This document shows, piece by piece, positions 17,476 through 26,255 of a stretch of DNA of 64,000 nt. The position numbers and the translations under genes were made by a program. Each line of letters begins with the position of its first letter. Positions within the stretch are counted from its first letter, which is position 1. This DNA is from Bacteroidetes bacterium GWF2_41_31. Lineage in GTDB: Bacteria > Bacteroidota > Bacteroidia > Bacteroidales > F082. The stretch spans positions 1-64,000 of the forward strand of contig MEOL01000050.1 in NCBI GenBank assembly GCA_001769215.1, read 5' to 3'. The notes beneath the pieces are model-generated. The model worked only from the letters and a program-made list of their open reading frames with translations, did no database searches and was not told the origin of the DNA.

Positions 17476-18744
17476 TTACAGATTTCCGAGTGCAATGTTA
17501 TATTGATATTTGGATAAAATCGATTGTAGTTTATGCGCTTCGAGATTGAGCTGCGCCTTTACCTGCTTGTTTAATTCGATAACATAATGGGTAGCGGTAA
17601 TGGTACCGTTTTTAAGCTGAACATGGGCCGTATTGACCACATTTTGCTGCAGGCTCACTATGATTTCGTCCGTTGTAATCAATTGTTCCGCTTTACGAAT
17701 GGCAGCCATTTTCGCCTCCAGTTCAACTTTCAAATGCTGATCGAAACTTTGCTTTTGGGTGTTGATTATTTCATTTTGAACTTTCAACACGAGCACTCCG
17801 CGCCTGACCTGGTTCCAGTCCCAGATATTCCAGTGCAACCGGGCTCCTACTTTATAATACGAATCAAAATGATCGTTTAACATATCGTAACCGGGACGCC
17901 CGTAACCTGCTTGTCCAAAAGCCATGAATTTGGGCCGCCGTTTTTCTTTTGTTAATGCTGATAACATCTCAAGTTTCGTTTGCTGCATTCCCATCAACAG
18001 GTATTCGGGTCTATTGTTCAAAAATTGATCCTCTGCCAATTTCACTTCCGGAACTACCAGCTGGTCGGCACTTGAGATAGTTAAACCTGTCAGCACATGC
18101 AGGTTTGCCATCAAGGCCCTTAGATCTTCCTTTTTCTCTACTATTTGCTGAAGGGCCAGGTGATATTCCACCTTGAGTGCATCCACATCCGAACCCAGCA
18201 GGGAACCATTTTCATAAGCCACTTCAGCCTCTGCAACAGTCACCTCGAGGTTTTTCTTCAGTACATCAAAAATTTCCATCGTTTTCCGCAAAAGCACAAT
18301 CCCAAAATACAGTTGGTTTACTTGTTCCTTTAACTGATAAAACTCAATTTGAAGTTTTTGATGGGCGATCCCCAGATCAGCATCTTCAACTTTTTTCAAG
18401 CTATTGGTCAGACCTCCATCATAAATCATCTGCTCAATATCGAGGTTTAACGCGTACCAGTCTTTGGCGATGGTTGGAATGTTGATACCAGGTACATTGA
18501 TGGGGACTTTGGTCACATCCGACTGGTACGAAGCCTGTCCGTTGAGATTGAAAGAAGGCAAATAATTGGTTTGGAGATTTTGCTTGTTTAATTGGTTCAT
18601 CTGCACATTCAAATCGAGCTGACGGATGTTGGGATAGTTATTGATGGCCGCCGTATAGCAATCGTCCAGGGTAACAACCTGATTTGTTTGCGCAGTTCCT
18701 TGTTGAAGGACCAGGAAAAACAGAAAAATTAATATCTTTTTCAT
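17476..18744 (-). CDS. TolC-family outer-membrane efflux channel
   Basis: A 422-residue outer-membrane channel protein with a signal peptide (about 1-18, ending GTAQ) and two long coiled-coil repeats typical of the OEP/TolC family. One is LNKQNLQTNYLPSFNLNGQ in the first half; the other is KAQLNLEAHKLQSILSKYQYN at the C-terminus. Its ATG overlaps the tetR stop as ATGA, so it is translated with the repressor gene. It provides the exit duct for the ABC/HlyD pump encoded downstream. Confidence 0.9.
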   Translation of the reverse strand: MKKILIFLFFLVLQQGTAQTNQVVTLDDCYTAAINNYPNIRQLDLNVQMNQLNKQNLQTNYLPSFNLNGQASYQSDVTKVPINVPGINIPTIAKDWYALNLDIEQMIYDGGLTNSLKKVEDADLGIAHQKLQIEFYQLKEQVNQLYFGIVLLRKTMEIFDVLKKNLEVTVAEAEVAYENGSLLGSDVDALKVEYHLALQQIVEKKEDLRALMANLHVLTGLTISSADQLVVPEVKLAEDQFLNNRPEYLLMGMQQTKLEMLSALTKEKRRPKFMAFGQAGYGRPGYDMLNDHFDSYYKVGARLHWNIWDWNQVRRGVLVLKVQNEIINTQKQSFDQHLKVELEAKMAAIRKAEQLITTDEIIVSLQQNVVNTAHVQLKNGTITATHYVIELNKQVKAQLNLEAHKLQSILSKYQYNIALGNL

Positions 18745-19364
18745 TTCTCGGCAGGGTTAATAAACAATGAATTTTTTATAAATGTGGTAACATGCTCTGT
18801 ACGTTCATCGATAAAATGTTGATATTTTGCTTCATCGCCATTGAGCATAAATCCCATGATGATGGGTTTGGCCACAAAAGGGAAAATGCACATTGATAAG
18901 ATATTTACTACCAGGTGGACGGGATTGATTGGACGTATTTTATTTTGAGCTACCCCGTTGATGATTAGCTGCTGAAATTTTGAGAAATCAATTCCATTGA
19001 TCTGAATCTGCTCAACAATCAGTTGTGGGTTTCGGTTCAGCTCATGTAAAACAAAGTCAGGCACAAAGGGACGCTCGCTGATCAGATGAATATAGTTGTG
19101 GACCATGTTGTCAATCAGCTCAACAATATCAGCAGAACTGGAGACTACATCGCCTAACAAGGTGGTGATCCCCGAAAATATTTCGACAAAAACCCGATCG
19201 AAAAGTTTGTTTTTGCTTCGGAAGTAATAATGCAGCAAAGCCTTGTTAATGCCCGCCTCGTCGGCAATTTCCTGCATGCGTGCGCCGTCCATTCCTTTCA
19301 GGATAAACACCTTGCAAGCGGCATCAATAATTTTTTGTTCGGTATTCTCGGCTACGCTAACCAT
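18741..19364 (-). CDS. TetR-family repressor of the export operon
   Basis: A 207-residue regulator. The N-terminal helix-turn-helix is clear: IIDAACKVFILKGMDGARM, then IADEAGINKALLHYYFRSK. The C-terminal ligand pocket is of the YbiH/CecR-like sort. As first gene of the operon (tetR-tolC-hlyD-DUF2147-ABC-ABC-permease-permease) it most likely represses its own transcript until an exported compound binds. A Bacteroidota-type promoter lies just upstream at 19396-19427. Confidence 0.9.
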   Translation of the reverse strand: MVSVAENTEQKIIDAACKVFILKGMDGARMQEIADEAGINKALLHYYFRSKNKLFDRVFVEIFSGITTLLGDVVSSSADIVELIDNMVHNYIHLISERPFVPDFVLHELNRNPQLIVEQIQINGIDFSKFQQLIINGVAQNKIRPINPVHLVVNILSMCIFPFVAKPIIMGFMLNGDEAKYQHFIDERTEHVTTFIKNSLFINPAEK

Positions 19365-19395
19365 TTGTTTTAACTGTTTGGTTAAATCGAATGGG

Positions 19396-19427
19396 CAAAT
19401 GTAAGTGATTTTAGTTTAGTTTGTCAA
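19396..19427 (-). promoter_or_regulatory. Bacteroidota-type promoter of the tetR/efflux operon
   Basis: On the minus strand TACATTTG fits the TAnnTTTG -7 box. A TTG (in TTGACA) lies 21 bases upstream, as expected for the -33 element. It ends about 32 bp before the tetR ATG. No clear palindromic operator is visible. Confidence 0.5.
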
Positions 19428-19549
19428 GCGTTTTAGGAAAATAAATTTTTTAATGTTTGTAGCAACCTGATATCAAATTAGATACATAGGTGTTCTTTAC
19501 TTGTTTTGGATGTATAGATACCTTCCCGGAGGTGTTCTTTGGACGATTT

Positions 19550-19670
19550 GCAGCTATCCAAAGGGCGGGGCTTTTACCACAAAATTGATTTGAGAAACTA
19601 ATATTTGATTAACCGCTAAACTGTCTTTGGAACACGAAAAAACACCTTTTGGGTAGGTGCTGTTACAAGC
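19550..19670 (-). repeat. 120-bp hairpin element beside the McrBC-like island
   Basis: Read on the minus strand it begins TAACAGCACCTACCC and ends GGATAGCTGC, so its ends are inverted (GCACCTACC/GGaTAGcTGC). It aligns over its whole length, about 80% by eye, with 48621-48740 on the plus strand, including the block GTGTTCCAAAGACAGTTT. In both places it lies just downstream of an accessory gene, in the same orientation relative to that gene. Confidence 0.75.
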
Positions 19671-19804
19671 TGCCCTTCTTTCAATAGTGGTTTGTCTGTC
19701 CACTATGATGCCGTTTCTGTGCGGTTGGCATGCACACTCTTTTGCAAGCTTTGGCTTGTGTGTCGGTTTGTGAGGCTTGCAAATGTGTGTGGCTGTTACA
19801 TTGA
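19671..19804. other. Left flank of the McrBC-like island (hairpin and direct repeat)
   Basis: A large imperfect hairpin has arms CACTCTTTTGCAAG and CTTGCAAATGTGTG (about 19734-19790). Its segment 19740-19766 (TTTTGC...CTTGTGTGTCGG) recurs at 26311-26338 on the other side of the island. TTTGTCTGTCC at 19691-19701 recurs at 26374-26384. GTTACAAGC (19662-19670) is the inverse of GCTTGTAAC at 26417-26425. The remaining gap back to 19428 shows nothing else. Confidence 0.6.
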
Positions 19805-22021
19805 CTATTGGCTTACTTTTAAAACTTCTACTTTATTATCTTTAGGCGTTCTGATATTCTTCAAATTTGTATAGCGATAAGGAATTTGACCAATTGATCC
19901 GTCTGATATTTTCAAATATTTCCCATTATCTATTTGATATTTTATTCCTAGCCTAATTACAAGTCTTTCTCCATCTTCATCTTTGAAAAGGGGATGATTT
20001 GTTTTAAAAATGTCTTTCCTGTCAACGATTTGATAATCGATGATTTCATAGTAATCTCGTATACCTTTCTTTTTAATGTAAGGAGCGAAGTATTTTAAAT
20101 TCTTAAAACCAAATTTTGTAGGTTTCCTAGTTCCTGAAAAATAAAATGGATTGTCACTGTTTACGAAACACAACATATGGTTCTCTGTCGCGACAAAACC
20201 AATTAACACGTATGGATTAGGAGATTCATAAGAGCTTTCTTTTTGAGGAGAAACATCATTCAAAACAGATTCAGTGTCTAATCTTAGGATTGTTTTTAGA
20301 TGGTCTTCTAAAAGGACTCTGTTTGAATAGTCGTTTGGTCTTAATGGAAATGCACCAATATTTACAGATTCTATTGATTTGTAATAGTCAAGTTTTTTGA
20401 TGGATTCGATTTCACCTGAACCAGGGAAAAGGATATAAGCACCAATAACTTCTTTTTCGGGTTTTGTCTTGTCCTTGTTCACATAGTAAATAGCATCTCT
20501 GTATCGGTGCATTTGATTTATTGAGTCTTCAGTTGGTAGGTCAGGCGAACCTTCCTTTTCGTCTGAAGCAAGTCTGTATTTGGCATCATATAAATAGGTG
20601 AGAACATAGTTCTCTCTTAGGTCGTTCTTTGTAATCCTTAAAACAATGTCAGGTCTTTGGTTTACGGTAAATGATTTTATATTTTTTCTTTCTGATGTAT
20701 CATATGAGAAGTCATGGAACAAGTCAATAACTTCTCCATCTGGTTTGTAAAATGAAACTTTGGATTTTACGCCACGCTCAATTTTAAAAACAAAGTCATC
20801 TATTTGAATTTCTGCTAAATCAACATCATCCGGATTGTACTTGCCTAAAAGATTCTGTAAAACATTTTTGATTTCAAGGAAACACCAAATTTGATATAGG
20901 TCAGCAATATTCTTAAGTTCAATTTTCTGAATGCCTTCTAAAAACTTTAACCCACTATTCAGCATTATCCATGATTTATAAATAGTACTGTAACCTGTTG
21001 CTTTTTGTAATACTAGAGATTCCTGCTTAATTCCTTGAAAATCATTAATCGTCCTAAAAAATGGGTTTGCTGAAATTATTTCAAGTTGCTTTTCAATAGA
21101 AGATAGTTCGGCTTTAAATGGTTCTGTAATTGAGTTAGAAAAACGCCTCTCGATGAATGATTTTACTTTTTTGTAACGTCTTAATGTCTGAAAAACGGCA
21201 TGCTTGAAAAAACGATTTTCTGATGTATTCGTGCTTAATGTTTTATATTCTGAACGGTAACTCTTATTTGGGAATTGTTTGAACTGTGAATACTCTTCTT
21301 CTAAAGCGGTTGTCCATTTATTTATTCTGTCAGCCTTCACATATTTAGTCTGCCTTATTATTCGGCTATGTGGCTTGTTTAGGATGAACTTTGATGACTG
21401 AATAAAATCTTTGTATAAACCACCGAAGACTTGCCACCAAATTAAGTCAGTGTTTGGAGAATTGCCAGTTTTAAACGATGTGTAAGTTTTCTTTAGGAAG
21501 TCTAGAACGAGATATGGATAATCTTCTTCAATATCCGAAACAATTTTCTCGTAATCGCTTCTGTAGTTGAGTTTTGTCGGGAATACTTCAAACTGAAAAT
21601 TAATTTCTTGAATTGAATTGTCCTTTTTGTATCTTAAAATAAGGTTGCTTTTTCCAAGGTCATTGCCAAAGTTTATTGTCCCTGCCAAGAACCCAAGTTC
21701 TTCTCTGTAAAAGAATTTCTCTTCTACTTCTTTCAGTTTTGAATAAATGTAAGGCGATTGGATAGCCGATTTGCTTTTGAAAGTAACTCCAATAAAATAG
21801 TCTTTGTTCTCAAATATTAATGGATATGTTTTGTCTGAAGTAAGCGACTCCAAATGCTTACTTTCAAAATTGCATATTGAGATTTTACCTTGATTAACTG
21901 AATATGATGTTGCAGTTAGTATCTGTGATTGCTTCTTCTGAGCCTTATTAAAAGTAGATTCTAGGTTATTGCATTCAATAACCATATCAAAATCAATATG
22001 TTCTACTTTAATAATCTGCAT
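19805..22021 (-). CDS. DUF2357/McrC-like PD-(D/E)XK nuclease
   Basis: A 738-residue protein resembling DUF2357/McrC-type nuclease partners of McrB motors. The catalytic core is seen as YQIWCFLEIKNVL (E383), QRPDIVLRI (D458) and LYDAKYR (D479, K481), followed by QMHRYRDAIYY (503-513). This is the order expected of a PD-(D/E)XK fold. The first 370 residues are a DUF2357-like region that may bind DNA or the motor. The last 130 residues (from about 605) form an extra domain with VLIGFVATENHMLCFVN that I cannot place. It is the last gene of the operon, and its ATG overlaps the McrB stop (TAATG). Confidence 0.82.
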   Translation of the reverse strand: MQIIKVEHIDFDMVIECNNLESTFNKAQKKQSQILTATSYSVNQGKISICNFESKHLESLTSDKTYPLIFENKDYFIGVTFKSKSAIQSPYIYSKLKEVEEKFFYREELGFLAGTINFGNDLGKSNLILRYKKDNSIQEINFQFEVFPTKLNYRSDYEKIVSDIEEDYPYLVLDFLKKTYTSFKTGNSPNTDLIWWQVFGGLYKDFIQSSKFILNKPHSRIIRQTKYVKADRINKWTTALEEEYSQFKQFPNKSYRSEYKTLSTNTSENRFFKHAVFQTLRRYKKVKSFIERRFSNSITEPFKAELSSIEKQLEIISANPFFRTINDFQGIKQESLVLQKATGYSTIYKSWIMLNSGLKFLEGIQKIELKNIADLYQIWCFLEIKNVLQNLLGKYNPDDVDLAEIQIDDFVFKIERGVKSKVSFYKPDGEVIDLFHDFSYDTSERKNIKSFTVNQRPDIVLRITKNDLRENYVLTYLYDAKYRLASDEKEGSPDLPTEDSINQMHRYRDAIYYVNKDKTKPEKEVIGAYILFPGSGEIESIKKLDYYKSIESVNIGAFPLRPNDYSNRVLLEDHLKTILRLDTESVLNDVSPQKESSYESPNPYVLIGFVATENHMLCFVNSDNPFYFSGTRKPTKFGFKNLKYFAPYIKKKGIRDYYEIIDYQIVDRKDIFKTNHPLFKDEDGERLVIRLGIKYQIDNGKYLKISDGSIGQIPYRYTNLKNIRTPKDNKVEVLKVSQ

Positions 22022-23625
22022 TATGACCAGAATGAAGTGTACCCGTTAGATTGAAGGCGGGCTTCCATTTCTTTAATCTTGGCATTTGACTTTTTATAGT
22101 CGACTGATAATATTCTTTGTAAATTTTTCAAAACTGAACCTGTTTTAGTTTCGTCACCTTCTATTCTTGACAAAATTTTCATGCTTGTCATTTCGTCTAA
22201 TGCATTAGTCAACCAATTTACTGTAGGATTTAAACTGGCATAATAGCAATAGATTAAAAATTCATCCCTAACCCGATATGCGATTTTGAAAGGCGTGCCT
22301 TCAAGTTCAGTGTTTATATTGATTAAGAAGTCTATTACCTTTGTGCTCTCACTATATTTATTCACGACTTCAGCACCTGCTGTAAACTCACCAAGAATTT
22401 CGTTTGAAGGAATAGAGCTGTCTGGGTAATTCCAGTCGTTTTGAGATAGGTCTAAGCCAGCGTTTAAGTCAATATTGTTCATTTCAAAAGTCATAGCCCT
22501 ATCAAGAACCTTTCTGCTAAATGAATGCGTGGTTTCATCCATGTTTACAGTTCCAATTACCACAAGATTGTTTGGTACACTGATACCTTCAGAAAATTCA
22601 CTTTCGTTTAATTCTAAATCTTTCAATAATTGGGTATACAAATCCTTGTTTTCAAAACTGGATTTGGGAACTAAAAAGTCTGTAACAAGGTTACCATACT
22701 TAATTTGTTTTGTCTCGATAATGCTTAAATACTCTGCAAAGTATTGCTCTACCGGAGCAAGATTCATTTCATCCAAGCAAAGAAAGAATGGAACTGTAAT
22801 ATTTTTCCATGCTTTTGCAATAAATTGTAAAAACGATGTTGTAATGTATTTCTCGCCATTTATTCTGCTCACATATCCCATTAGTTCTGATGAGTCATGC
22901 CAATTCGGTCTAACAGGAATAAGTTCAAAATTGCCTGGTTTTTTCTTTTCTTCATCCTGTAATTGTGGAGGACATGTTTTAAAGGCTAAAGTTCTAACTA
23001 ATCTCGATTTACCAGTCCCTGATATTCCGGCTAGAAGTATAAAGGGTTTTGTTTTTATGGCTGTTAGAATATTCATTTCATTCTGTGTATTTGGCTTGGG
23101 TTTAGCAATAGGTTTGATTGGAAAAGGTTTAGCATTGCTTCCATTAAAATTTAGTCTGGAATTCTCTAATATTTGCAAAATGGTTTCATCATCGGTTAGT
23201 TGCTTTAACTGGTTTATGTTTTTTATTCGATTTTCTGAACTATTTAAACCAATTCGAGAGCCATTTAAATATGTTGTTTCGCTACTGCCCAAACTTTGCC
23301 ATTGCCAATCAGTTGGAGTAGTTATATTATTGATAATTTCTAAACGGATGAATTTGTTCCATTTACCGCTGACAGTAAAATCTTTTCCAACGTCGCTAAA
23401 TATGGTTGTATCTCCTTTTTCGGAAGTTGGGATATCAATTTTATCTAATCGACTAAATAGAACCCATCTATTAGTTCGGTTTACAACAAAAATGAAATCT
23501 CCTATTTTTAAATTTTTGAATTTAGTTTCATTCCAGTAAAAGTATTTCGAATCATCACTGAAAAGTTCTTTGGCATTTGATGAAGCAGTACTTTTTACTT
23601 CATATATCATTACTTGTTCTGTCAT
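22021..23625 (-). CDS. McrB-like AAA+ NTPase with N-terminal EVE/PUA-like domain
   Basis: A 534-residue motor of McrBC-type restriction systems. The N-terminal 100 residues (KYFYWNETKFKNLKIGDFIF, then NRTNRWVLFSRL) look like an EVE/PUA-type reader of modified bases; this is a pattern judgement. The AAA+ part has Walker A GISGTGKS (200-207), Walker B CLDEMN (283-288), the NMDET motif at 361-365 (McrB of E. coli has MNTAD) and an arginine finger in LDRAM. It is joined to mazG by an ATGA and to the nuclease gene by a TAATG. Confidence 0.85.
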   Translation of the reverse strand: MTEQVMIYEVKSTASSNAKELFSDDSKYFYWNETKFKNLKIGDFIFVVNRTNRWVLFSRLDKIDIPTSEKGDTTIFSDVGKDFTVSGKWNKFIRLEIINNITTPTDWQWQSLGSSETTYLNGSRIGLNSSENRIKNINQLKQLTDDETILQILENSRLNFNGSNAKPFPIKPIAKPKPNTQNEMNILTAIKTKPFILLAGISGTGKSRLVRTLAFKTCPPQLQDEEKKKPGNFELIPVRPNWHDSSELMGYVSRINGEKYITTSFLQFIAKAWKNITVPFFLCLDEMNLAPVEQYFAEYLSIIETKQIKYGNLVTDFLVPKSSFENKDLYTQLLKDLELNESEFSEGISVPNNLVVIGTVNMDETTHSFSRKVLDRAMTFEMNNIDLNAGLDLSQNDWNYPDSSIPSNEILGEFTAGAEVVNKYSESTKVIDFLININTELEGTPFKIAYRVRDEFLIYCYYASLNPTVNWLTNALDEMTSMKILSRIEGDETKTGSVLKNLQRILSVDYKKSNAKIKEMEARLQSNGYTSFWS

Positions 23626-23951
23626 AATTCATTATATTTTTTAGCTGTCCCTTTTGCTTTTTCAATTGGGTATTTTTCAGCGTTTTGTTTAATCTTTTCA
23701 AGGACTATGTCTTTTACATCCAGCTTGTATTTTTCTGCAAGTAGGAAAGCAAAAGCAAAAACATCAGCCAATTCTTCTTTTATCTTTTCTTCATTTGCCT
23801 CACTTGAATCTTTCCAAAGAAATAATTCAAGCAATTCACCAGCTTCGACATTTATTGCCAAAGCCAAATCTTTTGGATTGTGAAATTGTTCCCAATCTCT
23901 TTCATTTCTGAATTTCAAAAGTGCTTTTATTATTTCTTCGTTTTCTTTCAT
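23622..23951 (-). CDS. MazG-like nucleotide pyrophosphohydrolase
   Basis: A 109-residue all-alpha NTP pyrophosphohydrolase of the MazG/dCTPase (DCTPP1-like) group. The metal-binding motifs are seen as EAGEL (36-40) and EELAD (59-63), with the preceding RDWEQFHNPKDLA typical of the short single-domain form. The expected reaction is (d)NTP to (d)NMP plus PPi. It overlaps both neighbours (TAATG with the upstream peptidase, ATGA with McrB). That fusion-like coupling suggests it belongs to the defence module rather than to house-cleaning. Confidence 0.85.
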   Translation of the reverse strand: MKENEEIIKALLKFRNERDWEQFHNPKDLALAINVEAGELLELFLWKDSSEANEEKIKEELADVFAFAFLLAEKYKLDVKDIVLEKIKQNAEKYPIEKAKGTAKKYNEL

Positions 23952-25927
23952 TATTTACTTGGTTTATGCATTGTCAATGCTAATTTGTATTCATCATCAT
24001 AAGGCAATTGCAGTTGTGATAACATCTCAGGAATTGCCAAAGCCCAACTTACATAGTAATATGCGAGAATATGATACCCCGAAAAAGTTTTGTCTGAAAT
24101 AGAACTGATTCTGTAGTCGTCTTTGTCTGGTCTATAGCCCTGAGTTCCTTGCATGGCGATTTCAAATGCTATTTTTTTGATTTCTTCTATTGGCATTCCT
24201 TCAAAATATTGTAAAGCACCTACCATAAACATAACTACAGCCATGTTTGTCCCGATGCTTTCTTGTGACTTTTGGAACTTATCCATTTCCCTTTGCTTGT
24301 AAGGGTCTTTGGATTCTAAGTCATAAGGATCTTTTTCAATTGATGTTAGAAGGTTGTCAATGTCTGTTCTTTTAGTTCGATATTCATGTTCATTGACAAG
24401 CTCAAAGTTTTTATCAAGTTTCAGGTCTTCAGCCCAATGCAAGACTAATTCATATTCTTCAGCAGGTTCTTTGTCATCTTTGTATTGAAGGTATTCGTCA
24501 TAAAAATCTGTTGCAAGTTTTAATTCGCTTGCTGTTGCATTGAAGTCTTGGATAAAATCAAATCCAAAGAGTTCCTTGAATTGCAAAGCATATACAAGAT
24601 TGTAAACCTTGCTTTTAGAAATGATCTCCTTTGGAGAGAGTTCAACAATCTTTTTATCTGTTACTGCCTTGAGTCCTTCCTGTATCATTGTATAAAGAGA
24701 AATGAACTGGAAAGGTCTTAGTTCTGAAAATTTATTGTAGAGGAAGTTTTCAATGAACAAGTCAATCGGAGTATTAAAAATTTGACGATTCATGCCTTCA
24801 AATAGGTTGGAGCAGTAATCGGCAATTGACTTTTCAGAAATTCCCATTTTGTTGAATTTCTTGATTGTAGGTTCAAGTTCTTTTATGAACTGTGCTTTGT
24901 GACTCTGATTTGAAATGAAAAGTTGATTCAAGTCGTCCTTTCTTGCTTGAATAACAAAATCTAAATGTACCAATTCATGCATGATAAGGTGTTCAACTGC
25001 CGGATAACTGGGCTTGTATCTTACAATATGAGTTTCTCTGTCATAGTTCTCAGCAAACTCGAATTTTGCTGCAGTTGGAATTTCATCATCTTGAACAACA
25101 TCAATTTTTCTGTCTCCTTCAAATTCAAGTTTATGCCTGTATTCACTGAATATTATTTTTCCAGTGTCAGCTGCAACGATTTTTTTTGAAATTTCAAAGG
25201 CTTGTTTTACAGAGTTCTGATATAGAACATCTTTATTTTTATTTAATTTAATTGCCTGAATGGTGCTGTAAAAAGCAGACAGAAAGTCTGCTTCTATATC
25301 AGCAATCATTCCTAATGCAAAATGAGAGTTTGGATATTGGTCGTTAATCTTTAATGCTTCCCAAAAATATTTTTTGGCTTCTTCCAATTTGCCTTGTTGC
25401 ATCAGGTTTGCACCAATGTTGTTTATGGTTATATTGTCCTTTGGATTTGCAATTAGTGCTTGGTCATAATATTTCATAGCAGTTGGAACATCATCTTTGA
25501 ACTTAGCAAAAATGTTTCCCATCATAAGCAATGCCCATCCATTCTTTGAGTCCCAACGTAATGAATCAATTAAGCAATTGATTGCTTCCTCTTGTTCGCC
25601 TTCGTCTGACAGTATTTGTCCCATAATTCGGTGGTATTCCGAATTTGTTGGATTTTTTTCAATAAGTTTTTTTAGGATTGGTTTTGCCTCTGAGTATTTT
25701 CCATTCTCGCAAAGAGCTACAGTTTTTTTGTAGTCGGCTTCCTGTGAAATGATGGTTGGGGTGTCAATTTCTATTTTTACCCAATCGTTGTCAATGCTTA
25801 TTTTTGGTTTGTATGGCCCGTAAGTGTAATAATTTTCTAATGTGTTGATTATTAAGTTATTACCCCCCCACATTAGTTCAGGAAAAATGGTAAATAAAAA
25901 ATCGTTTATTTTATGAATGATTTGCAT
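23951..25927 (-). CDS. TPR-repeat zinc metalloprotease-like protein of the island
   Basis: A 658-residue protein I cannot assign to a named family. Residues about 60-230 form tetratricopeptide repeats (for example NPTNSEYHRIMGQILSDEGE). An HExxH zinc-protease motif follows (HELVH, 317-321), preceded by YPAVEHLI. The C-terminal half is helical and ends with short hydrophobic stretches. There is no signal peptide, so it is probably cytosolic. It follows an XRE regulator by 5 bp and overlaps mazG by one base. XRE plus HExxH pairs (ImmR/ImmA type) commonly use the protease to remove a regulator; by analogy this may be a trigger or effector. Confidence 0.75.
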   Translation of the reverse strand: MQIIHKINDFLFTIFPELMWGGNNLIINTLENYYTYGPYKPKISIDNDWVKIEIDTPTIISQEADYKKTVALCENGKYSEAKPILKKLIEKNPTNSEYHRIMGQILSDEGEQEEAINCLIDSLRWDSKNGWALLMMGNIFAKFKDDVPTAMKYYDQALIANPKDNITINNIGANLMQQGKLEEAKKYFWEALKINDQYPNSHFALGMIADIEADFLSAFYSTIQAIKLNKNKDVLYQNSVKQAFEISKKIVAADTGKIIFSEYRHKLEFEGDRKIDVVQDDEIPTAAKFEFAENYDRETHIVRYKPSYPAVEHLIMHELVHLDFVIQARKDDLNQLFISNQSHKAQFIKELEPTIKKFNKMGISEKSIADYCSNLFEGMNRQIFNTPIDLFIENFLYNKFSELRPFQFISLYTMIQEGLKAVTDKKIVELSPKEIISKSKVYNLVYALQFKELFGFDFIQDFNATASELKLATDFYDEYLQYKDDKEPAEEYELVLHWAEDLKLDKNFELVNEHEYRTKRTDIDNLLTSIEKDPYDLESKDPYKQREMDKFQKSQESIGTNMAVVMFMVGALQYFEGMPIEEIKKIAFEIAMQGTQGYRPDKDDYRISSISDKTFSGYHILAYYYVSWALAIPEMLSQLQLPYDDEYKLALTMHKPSK

Positions 25928-25932
25928 CTAAA

Positions 25933-26217
25933 TTAATTTTTGATTTTTCTTAATGCTTTTTTTATTCCTTTTACGGCAAGTGGGTCATCACCGACTGCCT
26001 CAATAACTTTGTCACAAAGCCACAAGGAAATGAATTCATCTTCTGAAGCTTTTAAAAGTTGAGCAAGTTTTAAAACATGATCTCTGTTTAAATTTCTTTC
26101 GCCACGTTCTGCTTTGCTCATCAGAGCCGTGTCAACTTCTAAATGTGCAGCAACTTGTCTGAGTAACAGATTTTGCTTCTCTCTCGTTTCTCTAATTTTC
26201 TGTCCCAGGTAACTCAC
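25933..26217 (-). CDS. XRE-family helix-turn-helix regulator of the island
   Basis: A 94-residue Cro/CI-like regulator with a full helix-turn-helix (LLRQVAAHLEVDTALMSKAE) and a short charged tail. I choose the GTG at 26215-26217, giving M-SYLGQKIRETREK. The more upstream TTG at 26250 lies inside a TACATTTG promoter box and has no preceding in-frame ATG. As first gene of the five-gene operon it probably controls expression of the whole module. Confidence 0.82.
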   Translation of the reverse strand: MSYLGQKIRETREKQNLLLRQVAAHLEVDTALMSKAERGERNLNRDHVLKLAQLLKASEDEFISLWLCDKVIEAVGDDPLAVKGIKKALRKIKN

Positions 26218-26247
26218 TTTTCTGTATTTTGACTTGTCAATAAGTGT

Positions 26248-26255
26248 CAAATGTA
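26248..26255 (-). promoter_or_regulatory. Candidate -7 box for the five-gene island operon
   Basis: TACATTTG on the minus strand matches TAnnTTTG and lies 30 bp before the chosen GTG start of the XRE gene. No convincing -33 TTTG is present at the usual distance, which would suit a promoter that needs activation. Single-motif evidence. Confidence 0.35.

Noticed and set aside
22475-23539. 354-codon open frame on the plus strand opposite the McrB-like gene
   Set aside because: Its translation has no recognisable domain and only mirrors the AT-rich coding bias of the clear AAA+ gene on the other strand.
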